64,000 bases of DNA from Paramecium tetraurelia (GCF_000165425.1 NW_001799041.1:7089-71088), one strand, 5' to 3'. Shown: positions 1 through 13,630, numbered from the stretch's first letter. Numbers and translations: made by a program. Notes: generated by a model from the letters alone, not told the origin.

Positions 1-50
1 GAAAATACCACTGAGACATTTCGCCACAAGCGTGGTCGAGTCCCGTCTAA
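1..50. other. Left-edge segment that does not match the repeat
   Basis: The first 50 bases are more GC-rich than their surroundings and do not match the sequence that precedes the same point in the other five repeat copies (for example 1280-1329). They contain small complementary arms and a T-arm-like ggtcgagtcc. They may be an assembly or contig-end artefact, or a true junction. I cannot assign a function. Confidence 0.4.
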
Positions 51-3000
51 GTGATTAATGAACTTCAACAGAAGGTGGAAACTGAGGTGCCACAACTTTA
101 AGGTCAATTAAGTGAAGCTTAGGAGAAATTGAAAGATGCACAAAAGGATGCAGAATTGTGGAATAAAAAGTATCATGAATTGCTAGAGAGCAAATAAACT
201 TAAGTTCAGAACATTCTTGCTCCAGAAGAGATTGAAAAATTAAGCTCTGAAGAAGCCAAGAACGCTCTAACATAATTGAACAAGTAATATTCAGATAAAG
301 CTCAAGAGAATAAAGAATTAGAGATGGTTGTTTAACACCTTCGATAAGATTTGGATTCTTCACAAGAGAAAGTATAACAGCAAGCTAAAGAAGCACAATA
401 AGAAAAATCTGTACTTGAGTAATAAACTTAACTCCTTAATAACTAACTCAAAGATTTAGTGGCCAAGGAGGAAGTTCAAAGACAAGAAATCTTGGATTTG
501 AAAAATAAATTGGATTAAGAGAATGCTGACTTTTGGAAGAAGTAATATTAGTAATTGTCAGAAAAGCAACCTGAAATTAGTTCAACATAGGCAGGAGATT
601 TACAAGAACAACAAGTATCTTAACAAGAAAGAGAAGTAAAACCTAAGGAAATTTTGAATGAAGAAGTTGAATTACTTAAAATTAAATTAGAGAAATTAAA
701 TGATATGTAAAAAGAAAATGAAGAATTGGAAGCATAACAGATATTAATTTAAGATGAATTACTCAAAACTAAGTAACAGTTAAATGAATAAATTGCAATA
801 ATAAATCTAAAAGCCTTAAGGTAATGATCAACAGATTCAATTCTAAACAGATCCTGAAAAAGTCTTATAAATCAGCTCACTCTAGGCAGAATGTGTGAAT
901 CTTAAGAAACAAATATAGGATGTTGAATAGTAGAGAAAGGATGATCTAAAATCTTTTGAGAAAATGCTTGGAGAAGGAGTCAATGAAACTTAAGTTATTG
1001 GTTTGACTTCTGATAAATAGTAACTCTAATCTGATTTAAGACAATTACAAAATAAATGTGATCAATTGTAGTAAGAACAAATCGCATTGTAGAATTAATT
1101 ACTTTAGAAGAACAAATAAATTGTGGATTTACAAGATGAAACCAAACAAAGCGAGAAGGAAGAACAAATTCGAGGAAAGGATAACGAAATTAAACTCTTG
1201 GAACAACAAGTACAAACAGCTAAAGATCAATATTAGGAGCTTTTAGACTTATAATAATAGAACTTAACTCCTGGAGGATAAAAGGAGAAGATATTACAAT
1301 AAACCAAAGAAATACATGATTAAGAAGAAGTGATTAATGAACTTCAACAGAAGGTGGAAACTGAGGTGCCACAACTTTAAGGTCAATTAAGTGAAGCTTA
1401 GGAGAAATTGAAAGATGCACAAAAGGATGCAGAATTGTGGAATAAAAAGTATCATGAATTGCTAGAGAGCAAATAAACTTAAGTTCAGAACATTCTTGCT
1501 CCAGAAGAGATTGAAAAATTAAGCTCTGAAGAAGCCAAGAACGCTCTAACATAATTGAACAAGTAATATTCAGATAAAGCTCAAGAGAATAAAGAATTAG
1601 AGATGGTTGTTTAACACCTTCGATAAGATTTGGATTCTTCACAAGAGAAAGTATAACAGCAAGCTAAAGAAGCACAATAAGAAAAATCTGTACTTGAGTA
1701 ATAAACTTAACTCCTTAATAACTAACTCAAAGATTTAGTGGCCAAGGAGGAAGTTCAAAGACAAGAAATCTTGGATTTGAAAAATAAATTGGATTAAGAG
1801 AATGCTGACTTTTGGAAGAAGTAATATTAGTAATTGTCAGAAAAGCAACCTGAAATTAGTTCAACATAGGCAGGAGATTTACAAGAACAACAAGTATCTT
1901 AACAAGAAAGAGAAGTAAAACCTAAGGAAAATTTTGAATGAAGAAGTTGAATTACTTAAAATTAAATTAAGAGAAATTAAATTGATATGTAAAAAGAAAA
2001 TGAAGAATTGAAAGCATAACAGATATTAATTTAAGATGAATTACTCAAAACTAAGTAACAGTTAAAATGAATAATTGCAATAATAAATCTAAAAGCCTTA
2101 AGGTAATGATCAACAGATTCAATTCTAAACAGATCCTGAAAAAGTCTTATAAATCAGCTCACTCTAGGCAGAATGTGTGAATCTTAAGAAACAAATATAG
2201 GATGTTGAATAGTAGAGAAAGGATGATCTAAAATCTTTTGAGAAAATGCTTGGAGAAGGAGTCAATGAAACTTAAGTTATTGGTTTGACTTCTGATAAAT
2301 AGTAACTCTAATCTGATTTAAGACAATTACAAAATAAATGTGATCAATTGTAGTAAGAACAAATCGCATTGTAGAATTAATTACTTTAGAAGAACAAATA
2401 AATTGTGGATTTACAAGATGAAACCAAACAAAGCGAGAAGGAAGAACAAATTCGAGGAAAGGATAACGAAATTAAACTCTTGGAACAACAAGTACAAACA
2501 GCTAAAGATCAATATTAGGAGCTTTTAGAACTTATAATAATAGAACTTAACTCCTGGAGGATAAAAGGAGAAGATATTACAATAAACCAAAGAAATACAT
2601 GATTAAGAAGAAGTGATTAATGAACTTCAACAGAAGGTGGAAACTGAGGTGCCACAACTTTAAGGTCAATTAAGTGAAGCTTAGGAGAAATTGAAAGATG
2701 CACAAAAGGATGCAGAATTGTGGAATAAAAAGTATCATGAATTGCTAGAGAGCAAATAAACTTAAGTTCAGAACATTCTTGCCTCCAGAAGAGATTGAAA
2801 AATTAAGCTCTGAAGAAGCCAAGAACGCTCTAACATAATTGAACAAGTAATATTCAGATAAAGCTCAAGAGAATAAAGAATTAGAGATGGTTGTTTAACA
2901 CCTTCGATAAGATTTGGATTCTTCACAAGAGAAAGTATAACAGCAAGCTAAAGAAGCACAATAAGAAAAATCTGTACTTGAGTAATAAACTTAACTCCTT

Positions 3001-6000
3001 AATAACTAACTCAAAGATTTAGTGGCCAAGGAGGAAGTTCAAAGACAAGAAATCTTGGATTTGAAAAATAAATTGGATTAAGAGAATGCTGACTTTTGGA
3101 AGAAGTAATATTAGTAATTGTCAGAAAAGCAACCTGAAATTAGTTCAACATAGGCAGGAGATTTACAAGAACAACAAGTATCTTAACAAGAAAGAGAAGT
3201 AAAACCTAAGGAAATTTTGAATGAAGAAGTTGAATTACTTAAAATTAAATTAGAGAAATTAAATGATATGTAAAAAGAAAATGAAGAATTGAAAGCATAA
3301 CAGATATTAATTTAAGATGAATTACTCAAAACTAAGTAACAGTTAAAATGAATAATTGCAATAATAAATCTAAGAGCCTTAAGGTAATGATCAACAGATT
3401 CAATTCTAAACAGATCCTGAAAAAGTCTTATAAATCAGCTCACTCTAGGCAGAATGTGTGAATCTTAAGAAACAAATATAGGATGTTGAATAGTAGAGAA
3501 AGGATGATCTAAAATCTTTTGAGAAAATGCTTGGAGAAGGAGTCAATGAAACTTAAGTTATTGGTTTGACTTCTGATAAATAGTAACTCTAATCTGATTT
3601 AAGACAATTACAAAATAAATGTGATCAATTGTAGTAAGAGCAAATCGCATTGTAGAATTAATTACTTTAGAAGAACAAATAAATTGTGGATTTACAAGAT
3701 GAAACCAAACAAAGCGAGAGGGAAGCACAAATTCGAGGAAAGGATATCGAAATTAAACTCTTGGAACAACAAGTACAAACAGCTAAAGATCAATATTAGG
3801 AGCTTTTAGAACTTATAATAATAGAACTTAACTCCTGGAGGATAAAAGGAGAAGATATTACAATAAACCAAAGAAATACATGATTAAGAAGAAGTGATTA
3901 ATGAACTTCAACAGAAGGTGGAAACTGAGGTGCCACAACTTTTAAGGGTCAATTAAGTGAAGGCTTAGGAGAAATTGAAAAGATGCACAAAAGGATGCAG
4001 AATTGTGGAATAAAAAAAGTATCATGAATTGCTAGAGAGCAAATAAACTTAAGTTCAGAACATTCTTGCTCCAGAAGAGATTGAAAAATTAAGCTCTGAA
4101 GAAGCCAAGAACGCTCTAACATAATTGAACAAGTAATATTCAGATAAAGCTCAAGAGAATAAAGAATTAGAGATGGTTGTTTAACACCTTCGATAAGATT
4201 TGGATTCTTCACAAGAGAAAGTATAACAGCAAGCTAAAGAAGCACAATAAGAAAAATCTGTACTTGAGTAATAAACTTAACTCCTTAATAACTAACTCAA
4301 AGATTTAGTGGCCAAGGAGGAAGTTCAAAGACAAGAAATCTTGGATTTGAAAAATAAATTGGATTAAGAGAATGCTGACTTTTGGAAGAAGTAATATTAG
4401 TAATTGTCAGAAAAGCAACCTGAAATTAGTTCAACATAGGCAGGAGATTTACAAGAACAACAAGTATCTTAACAAGAAAGAGAAGTAAAACCTAAGGAAA
4501 TTTTGAATGAAGAAGTTGAATTACTTAAAATTAAATTAGAGAAATTAAATGATATGTAAAAAGAAAATGAAGAATTGAAAGCATAACAGATATTAATTTA
4601 AGATGAATTACTCAAAACTAAGTAACAGTTAAATGAATAATTGCAATAATAAATCTAAAAGCCTTAAGGTAATGATCAACAGATTCAATTCTAAACAGAT
4701 CCTGAAAAAGTCTTATAAATCAGCTCACTCTAGGCAGAATGTGTGAATCTTAAGAAACAAATATAGGATGTTGAATAGTAGAGAAAGGATGATCTAAAAT
4801 CTTTTGAGAAAATGCTTGGAGAAGGAGTCAATGAAACTTAAGTTATTGGTTCTGATCTTCGTGATAAATAGTAACTCTAATCTGATTTAAGACAATTACA
4901 AAATAAATGTGATCAATTGTAGTAAGAACAAATCGCATTGTAGAATTAATTACTTTAGAAGAACAAATAAATTGTGGATTTACAAGATGAAACCAAACAA
5001 AGCGAGAAGGAAGAACAAATTCGAGGAAAGGATAACGAAATTAAACTCTTGGAACAACAAGTACAAACAGCTAAAGATCAATATTAGGAGCTTTTAGACT
5101 TATAATAATAGAACTTAACTCCTGGAGGATAAAAGGAGAAGATATTACAATAAACCAAAGAAATACATGATTAAGAAGAAGTGATTAATGAACTTCAACA
5201 GAAGGTGGAAACTGAGGTGCCACAACTTTAAGGTCAATTAAGTGAAGCTTAGGAGAAATTGAAAGATGCACAAAAGGATGCAGAATTGTGGAATAAAAAG
5301 TATCATGAATTGCTAGAGAGCAAATAAACTTAAGTTCAGAACATTCTTGCTCCAGAAGAGATTGAAAAATTAAGCTCTGAAGAAGCCAAGAACGCTCTAA
5401 CATAATTGAACAAGTAATATTCAGATAAAGCTCAAGAGAATAAAGAATTAGAGATGGTTGTTTAACACCTTCGATAAGATTTGGATTCTTCACAAGAGAA
5501 AGTATAACAGCAAGCTAAAGAAGCACAATAAGAAAAATCTGTACTTGAGTAATAAACTTAACTCCTTAATAACTAACTCAAAGATTTAGTGGCCAAGGAG
5601 GAAGTTCAAAGACAAGAAATCTTGGATTTGAAAAATAAATTGGATTAAGAGAATGCTGACTTTTGGAAGAAGTAATATTAGTAATTGTCAGAAAAGCAAC
5701 CCTGAAATTAGTTCAACATAGGCAGGAGATTTACAAGAACAACAAGTATCTTAACCAAGAAAGAGAAGTAAAACCTAAGGAAATTTTTGAATGAAGAAGT
5801 TGAATTACTTAAAATTAAATTAAGAGAAATTAAATGATATGTAAAAAGAAAATGAAGAATTGAAAGCATAACAGATATTAATTTAAGATGAATTACTCAA
5901 AACTAAGTAACAGTTAAATGAATAATTGCAATAATAAATCTAAAAGCCTTAAGGTAATGATCAACAGATTCAATTCTAAACAGATCCTGAAAAAGTCTTA

Positions 6001-6733
6001 TAAATCAGCTCACTCTAGGCAGAATGTGTGAATCTTAAGAAACAAATATAGGATGTTGAATAGTAGAGAAAGGATGATCTAAAATCTTTTGAGAAAATGC
6101 TTGGAGAAGGAGTCAATGAAACTTAAGTTATTTGGTTATTGGCTTACTCATGGAATAGTAACTCTAATCTGATTTAAGACAATTACAAAATAAATTGTGA
6201 TCAATTGTAGTAAGAACAAATCGCATTGTAGAATTAATTACTTTAGAAGAACAAATAAATTGTGGATTTACAAGATGAAACCAAACAAAGCGAGAAGGAA
6301 GAACAAATTCGAGGAAAGGATAACGAAATTAAACTCTTGGAACAACAAGTACAAACAGCTAAAGATCAATATTAGGAGCTTTTAGACTTATAATAATAGA
6401 ACTTAACTCCTGGAGGATAAAAGGAGAAGATATTACAATAAACCAAAGAAATACATGATTAAGAAGAAGTGATTAATGAACTTCAACAGAAGGTGGAAAC
6501 TGAGGTGCCACAACTTTAAGGTCAATTAAGTGAAGCTTAGGAGAAATTGAAAGATGCACAAAAGGATGCAGAATTGTGGAATAAAAAGTATCATGAATTG
6601 CTAGAGAGCAAATAAACTTAAGTTCAGAACATTCTTGCTCCAGAAGAGATTGAAAAATTAAGCTCTGAAGAAGCCAAAAACGCTCTTACATAATTGAACA
6701 AGTAATATTCAGATAAAGCTCAAGAGAATAGAG
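51..6733 (+). repeat. Tandem array of 1,278-nt coding repeats (5 full copies plus a partial sixth)
   Basis: Copies start at the same gtgattaatg sequence at 51, 1330, 2613, 3894, 5181 and 6469. Observed spacings are 1279, 1283, 1281, 1287 and 1288. Comparing copies gives a consensus unit of 1,278 nt (426 codons), a multiple of three. The excess bases are scattered 1-nt insertions, mostly lengthening short homopolymers. Copies are nearly identical, so the array expanded or was homogenised recently. The sixth copy diverges after about 6733, where the older coiled coil begins. Confidence 0.93.
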
Positions 6734-9700
6734 AATTTGAATAAATAATTAAAGATCAATAATCATCTTTATTTTCGAAATAATAAGAAATCGATTAATT
6801 ATAGTTTAAAGTTGATTAAGCTACTCAGATTTCTAATATTTAAAAATTATAGCTATAAAATACTGCAGATGATTACACTAATTAAATAGATTAACTAAAA
6901 TAATTTATTTAAGATCTTAAATCATAAATTGATGAGCATAATCCTGCATTTTGGAAATCATCCTACTAGAAGTTATTAGAAGAAACAAGATAGTTAAATT
7001 AAACTATTCCACAACAAGATATCCAGAAGCAAGAATCTTATATTTTGCCTAATCCGCCTTCCTAAACTCTATTATAAGATTATTAATTGTTGAAATAATA
7101 ATACGAAGATTTATATTAGGCTAAACTTTTACTTTAGCAAGAATTATTAATTGCATAAAATCGTATCTCATAGCTATTAAGTGAATAAATACATAAACCT
7201 GTAGGTTAAGAAGAGCCAATTTAATTTTCAACCGATCCTTAAAAAGCCTTAGCTGTATTACAATTAGAATAGAAAATCTAATTATTAATCCACTAACTTT
7301 CTGAAATTGAAAAATTAAGAAATGATGATTTACAGAAGTTTAAAGATATGATTGGAAATGGTGTGAATGAAAGTACTGTTGCAACTCTTATGCAAGAAAA
7401 GTAATCATTATAATCTCAAATAATAAAATTCAAAGCTTAGATTGACTAGAACTAATAAGAGTAAATTGCAATTTAAAACTAATTAATTTCAAAAACACTT
7501 TAATTAATTGAATTGTAAGAAAACATCAAGCAGGATATATCTTAATAGAAAATAATACAATTGCAGGATGAAAATAATTTACTTCAACAAGAATTATAAA
7601 AAGCCAAAAAATCTTACCAGGAATTACTTGAGTTACAATCAGAAAATCTAACACCAAATGGTTTAAAAGAAAAAATTTTAAATTAATAAAAACACATTCA
7701 TGATTTAGAGGAATAAATTTTAATATCTTAATAAAAAAATGAGAATGAGCTATCATCATTAGTAGGATAATTAAGTGAAGCAAAATAAAAATTAAAAGAT
7801 TCCTTAACTGATAGTGAATTATGGAACAAAAAATACCATGATTTACTTGAAAGTCGTTAAAATCTTCCAACATTAGAAATTGAAGATTTACAAAAAAAAT
7901 TATTAGAATCCCAATAAAATACAGAAAAGGAAAAGGAAAAATATACTAATTTATTATAAGAACAGTATTCTTAACTTTCACCTACTTCTTCTTAAGCTAA
8001 ACTTTTGTAAGCATTAGATTAAATTAATTAATTAAAACTCTAGTTGGAAATCAATAAAGCTTAAGAGATTTATTCGGAGCCTCAATAATAGATTGATACT
8101 TTGCAAGAGGAAATTGAAAATTTAAGAAAAAATATTGAAAATTTAGAAAAAATAAATTAAATAAGCAATGAATAAATTGAATATTTAAAAGAGTAACTAT
8201 AAAAAAAGGAGATAAATTAGCCAAATTAACAATTTTTAACTGATAGTTAGGAATTGTTATAAATCTAAGAATAAAATATCATGTATTAATCTCAAATTAA
8301 TTAATAACAATAAGAATTGCAAGAAGCATTAAATCTAATTAAACAGCAATAAGATAAAGTTTTGGATGCTTAAAAAGATCAATAAAAAGCAGAATTTTGG
8401 AAAAAATAATATACAGATTTGTTATCTGAAAAGTATCCTTAAGAAAAATCTATTTAAATATAAGAATAAAAAGAGTAATAGGTTAGGGAAGTACCTTTAC
8501 TATAAGAAAATAAATAAATATAATAACTTGAGAATTAGATAAATTAATTGTAATCGGATAAGGTCTATCTCTCTTAATAATTGATAGACATTTAAAATAA
8601 GTTCAATAATACAATCCAACCAAATTAATAATAAGAATCTATAAGTACCCGTCAAAATGATCATATTCACAGTTTAGAAAAATAAATCGAAGAATTATAG
8701 AGAGAAAGTAGAAAGTAAGCTTATTTAAATTATTTTTAGTGTTATTGTATAAATGAGAGAAGCCCTAAATGGAAACGATTTGTAAAAATAAATAGCTGAT
8801 CTTTTAGAAATTAATAGCACTCTAAAATTAAATAATTCAAAATTATTGATTGACTTAGAAATAAATTAAAAAGAATTAATAAGGTAGTAATAGTAGGTTT
8901 AAATTTTAAACGATACTGTTAATGATCTCTAAGATCCTACAGTTGCTGAAAATACAAAATTACGCGTTTCAGATTTAGAGAAATAAATTGATTTAATTGG
9001 ATAACAAGTCGATTTCTGGAAACAAAAATATCAATAAGTTTTAAATGAGTATAGTCAATAATTATCTCCCACAAGTATTTAAAATAAAATGTTAGAGTAA
9101 ACAAAATTAATTCATGATCAGGAAGAAGCATTAATGCTTTTATAAAAAACAAAAGATTAATCAAAATTAGAAAGTGATTTGGAAATTAATAATCTAAAAT
9201 TGTAAATTAAAGAACTTTAAGAGGAAAATTTAGTTTTGAAAAAGAAATTATAAGATTATTAAAATTAAACTTAATAATTATCAATCTAAAGAGTTATATC
9301 ACAAGGAGAAAATGAGCTATAGGTGTAATATTGGAAGGATAAATATTAAGAAGCATTAGAAGCTTTATATAAAGATCCTGAGCATGTACAAGAAATAATT
9401 AAACAAAAAGAAGAAGTTGCTTAAACTTTATATTTTGATAAAGATTCACAGTCTATTCATGATTTTGAATCTGATTTGATCGAAAAATTGAGAAGTGAAA
9501 ATTAAACATTTTAAGGAGAGGTCACATTTTATAAAAAAAGAGTTTATGAATTAGAATAATAATAAAAAATTGAGCCTAGCTAATAAGATACTGTGCAATC
9601 TAGATAATATCAAATTTCTTAACTTGAAAAAGACCTATAGAAAGCTATTTCAAATTGTGCTTATTGGGAATAAAAGTATAATGAAATAGCCTAACAGAGC

Positions 9701-10828
9701 ATCAAAATTGAAACTTAAAAATATGGAGGTGACCCCACCTAAACAGCAACTTTTTGGAGACAAAAATATGATTAAGTTGAGCTAAATAGATAACAGCTGA
9801 TTCAAGTAATTGCTGAAAAAGAAGAATAGTTAGAATTAAATATGTAATCATTTTAGCAAATTCTTAAAGATGAATTGAAGGAAGAACTTACTAAAATAAG
9901 AACTTAAGAGAGAGAAAAAATGGAATAATAATTTTAACAAAATTATCCCTAGAGTGAGTCAGTTTTAATATAAAAATTAAAGGATTCTCATGAGGTTGAA
10001 AAAGAGTAGCTTATTTAAGAATTTCTAAGAAGAATTGATTAACTTTTACAGAGTAATGTATAAAAGTATCCTGAAGGAGAAAATTGGAAAGAATTGATTT
10101 TAAGATATGAAAAATAAAGATAAAATGAGCTCTATGAACTAAGACAGCACTTGTAAATTTTATAAAGATCATAAATATCTACCAAAGATATAGAATTTTA
10201 TGCTGAAAGAAGAGCATACGAAAACACAATTAATGAATTAAGAGCTAGAATATCTTAAGAAGATCCTTAAGAACTATATGACACCATTGAATATTAAAGA
10301 AAAGTGATTTTAGATTATGAAAATCAAATCTCATTTTTATAAAATGAGCGAACAAACCTAGAAATGCATATTATGTAACTAAATTAGTAAATTGATCAAT
10401 TAAAGGACAACATTTCAAAATTCTAAATATAATAAGATCATAGAAAAAGGCAAAGAGCTGAAGTGCTGGAAGCTATAGAAGAAATGAAACGAGAAAGAGC
10501 GGCTGATAGAGATTCTTTTAAATCTCCTTACAGACAAATGAGACAAAGTTAAAGAAGAACATCTTGGGACAGATATCCAAAAGACTTTTTAAGGCCTTCG
10601 AATATTTAACAACCGTCTCCTTATTAACATTAAAGCTCACCTATGCAAAAAATTCCATTCTAATAATCCTAATTTATATCTCCTAAATAGGAAAATAGAG
10701 AAATAAATTTAAAATTATAGGAATTAGATGAAGTTAAATATAAGTACTAGTCAGCTTTGAATAATATTTTATAACTTGAAACCTAGGTGATAGAGAAACT
10801 TCAGCAAGATGATTTGTAAATTGAATGA
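51..10828 (+). CDS. Giant repetitive coiled-coil protein, 3' part
   Basis: The frame is open through about 3,590 codons under the TAA/TAG=Gln code and ends at TGA 10826-10828. The 5' end lies outside the window. The protein is almost entirely Gln/Glu/Lys/Leu heptad coiled coil. It recurrently carries a short aromatic motif such as FWKKQY or LWNKKYHELL, and LTPGG/LTPNG followed by KEKIL. The first 6.7 kb is a homogenised tandem array; 6734-8700 contains older, diverged versions of the same unit. One intron is clear: 8715-8739, 25 nt, GTA...TAG, which moves the frame exactly as needed. The C-terminal 120 residues are less regular and Pro/Ser-rich. Single-base indels in the repeat copies break the frame several times (see findings). 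A structural, possibly cytoskeletal or basal-body, role is inferred from composition only; I do not recognise a named family. Confidence 0.8.
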
Positions 10829-11108
10829 AATTTTTATTAAATATTATTATTTGAATTTAATTTAACTATTTTTGTAAAGTATTTGAATTTTCATAAACAA
10901 AATAAATTTTCTTTAAATTTAAATTTCTTTATTTATATTAGGCCTATAAAAAGATTAATTATTTTGAAAACAAATTAAAGAATATTAAATAAGAATTAAG
11001 ATAAAAGGTTGATTCAGTATTATTTAATCATATATCTAAATTTTAATTATAACCTTAATGAAAGCAGCCATTTGGAAATATAAATATAATTTGAAAGAAA
11101 AATACATA

Positions 11109-11781
11109 ATGGAAAAAAATAGGAGCTTCTATATTTTTCTTTGTTTAAGATATCTTATAATAAATTCTATTCAATCATTTAACTTAGATATATCAATTTA
11201 TTAAATGAAAAGCCTATATTAAATTAACCAATTTTCATCTATATTATACAACTTAAAATCCTTTATTGGTTTCTTTTTAATGATACATTTTGATTTTTCA
11301 AAAACAACATGATTGATAGGAGGAGTAAAAAATAAATTCAGCTTTGTAAGAAGAAATTCTCTTGACTCAAATTTCATAACTGTGAATATTGAGGGGTGCC
11401 AGATGATATTTTTATCATGTTTAAAAAACCTAGTAAAAGAATTCTCAGAAAACTATTCTTGGTTCAATTCGAAAAACTAAACAGGACCAAAGATCTTAAA
11501 CCTAACTTGGATTTCTGATGAACTAACTGCCCAATAAAAGAGTTTTATTAATATTTTGTACAAAGAATTTGAACTATTTTGATTAGAATGAATTTAAAAT
11601 TATAATAAATAAAAACTATTATCAAATCGAACATTCATTCTTATTTAAAGAAACAATATTTGCTTTTTCTCTATTATTTGTTGATGTTAATTATGTAATA
11701 GTCCTTTCAAAGGGTATGGAAACACAAAAATTTAGAAGCGTACTCTTCAAAGTAGACAAGAATATTGGAAATTCAAAATGA
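11109..11781 (+). pseudogene. Decayed ORF or chance open frame
   Basis: A frame starting ATG at 11109 runs to 11582 with one internal TGA at 11310. A second frame, one base on, is open from about 11413 to TGA 11779-11781. Joining them near 11,555 gives a protein-like string of about 220 residues with ordinary Paramecium codons (for example IEGCQMIFLSCLKNL, then YQIEHSFLFKETIF). I recognise no family. Because only TGA stops translation and is rare in AT-rich DNA, such frames also arise by chance. It may be the relic of a gene, or nothing. The 280 bp before it, 10829-11108, contain only a short coding-like stretch (10942-11058) without a start. Confidence 0.3.
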
Positions 11782-11866
11782 AGATTTTTGTTTGAATCAT
11801 TATGAGTTGACTTTCAATTAGTTTATTTGATTTATTTATTTGGTATATTTTAATAACAATATCATA

Positions 11867-12816
11867 TCACAACTTTTACAACTTTTCGTTGATAAATGCT
11901 TAACCAGAAGCAAAATTGCCAATGTATTGAAATAATTAAGCTTCTTCAACTTGACTAAAAACAATTTCTGACTCATTTCTTATCAAATCTATTTGATTCA
12001 ATGTAGACAAAAGTTTTCTACCGAATTCTTAATCGCCAGGCTCATTTCCAGCCTAAAATAATTTATTTTTCATACAATAATTTTTTCCAAATAAGAAAGT
12101 ATTTTTTCAATATTTTTGATATTTTCTTAGACTAATAATTGTGGGTTTGATGTATTTACGATTTTGAAATCTTTCTACTATAAATTAGAGGCTAAGAATG
12201 GCCATGCTTATAATAAATTTTCATCTGAGAATGAAATCTTTATTGGCATAGTATTAAAGGATGCCACTGCTGCATAGTGCTTTAAAGATTGATTCAGTTT
12301 AAAAGCCTAGCTATTTTAGTGAATGTACTTTCATTTCTATCTTGTTAGTACTTAATGTTGGATTAACTTTAAGAATTATAGGTTAACCTAATACTGCAGT
12401 AGCATTGAATCCATTCTCTTTTTTACTGAATTCAGTTGAAAGATAAGCAACGCCTATGTCTAATGATAAATTTTTAGTTGTAACAAATCCTCCTAATAAG
12501 ACTTCTTATGGATTTGCTTATAAATGGCTTAAGTATAAGTCTTTTGCATCACCAAAATCAAATGTATACTCCTAAAGATTCATGCAAAAAATACATTAGT
12601 TTCATCACCTGGGTCAACTAATAGTGCAAAACATTCAGTTATATGAACTTTATTAGTATAGACTGTTCCTAATAATGCACCACCAACTATTGTCTCTTCT
12701 TATCTTGAAGCACCAAATTTTCTGTAATGCAAGTCTAATATTTAGACTATCACAAGGGGATGTATATCAATTTCAAAGTTTATGTTGCAACACAAATCAA
12801 CTGTTTCTTGTGCCAT
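11867..12816 (-). CDS. EIF3F: Translation initiation factor eIF3 subunit f (MPN domain)
   Basis: Spliced length is 293 residues, close to the family. Near the N-terminus HPLVIVQILD is followed by VGGALLGTVY, the start of an MPN (JAMM-like) domain, and the C-terminus has IEKILSYLEKIIAG and ends FINEKLQKL, both typical of eIF3f. The JAMM metal-binding His pair is not evident, as expected for this non-catalytic subunit. Three introns of 23, 22 and 23 nt (12572-12594, one near 12316-12337, one near 12066-12088) are all GTA...TAG, and each restores the frame across a TGA or shift. eIF3f is a cytoplasmic subunit of the eIF3 complex that recruits mRNA to the 40S subunit. The start ATG is the only one upstream of the MPN domain. 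No damage is seen. Confidence 0.9.
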
Positions 12817-13630
12817 AAATTAAATTATTTTATGAAATTAGAGTAATAAATATCATAGTAGAACAGAAGATTTTAGTTAGGGAATAAGAAATAAAAGTAA
12901 GGAGAAGCTGTTTTCGATAATATGATGGAGGATTCCATTTAACTTTATATTATCTCTTCTTCACTTTTTTTAAGCTAGCATCAAAATAGAGAAATCTGCC
13001 AACTTAGCCCTTTAATAAATCTTACATAAAATAATTACAATACAAATGCCTTTTTAAAAAAATTACTGCAAACTAAATGCAAGATGCTTGAATAAATTAT
13101 CTTCTAAAAATAATGAAGACTAATTTAGGTTTTAAAGTCTAATATTTTTTTATTTGCATACTACTTTAAAATGTAAAATAATTAAAATTATGTCTTTATG
13201 CGTGCTGGTTTTATTGTAAAAAGACTTTTATTTGTTTTTGTAAATATCATATTAAGAAAATATTAGAAGGCTTCATTCTATAATTTTGAATTTATTTATT
13301 CGAATAAATGAGCTAAACATTTGATAAAAAAGAAATAGTTTAATCTCTTGAGAAATTATAGTTTACTATAAATGATAGTAACACCATAATTTGTTTTTTT
13401 TTGGCTAAAAATTTTATTTTAATACAAAATATTGGTTTTACACATATGGGCTATTAAACTGGGGAAAATTACTATTATTTATATTTGGTTTTATAAGAAT
13501 CTACAATCTTAAGTTAATATTGCCCAAAATATTAAAAAAAACGGTTTTAGCCAAATTCAAGTTTTGTGAACTTATTAAATATCATTTTAAATGACTATTT
13601 TTAAAAATTGTTTAATGAATAAAAAATTTT
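12817..13630. other. Intergenic, no gene seen
   Basis: 814 bp of AT-rich sequence between the eIF3f start and the tRNA. Both strands were read with the ciliate code; frames are short or lack coding-like composition. The part next to 12816 should hold the eIF3f promoter, but no motif stands out. Confidence 0.6.

Noticed and set aside
1058-1246. Repeated 62-codon ORFs in the array, plus minus-strand 102-codon ORFs
   Set aside because: They are out-of-frame shadows of the repeat; the coding frame is open only with TAA/TAG read as Gln.
10816-10941. A 126-nt intron linking the giant gene to a downstream coding-like exon
   Set aside because: Far longer than any other intron here, and the joined frame is not coding-like; the TGA at 10826 is a good stop.
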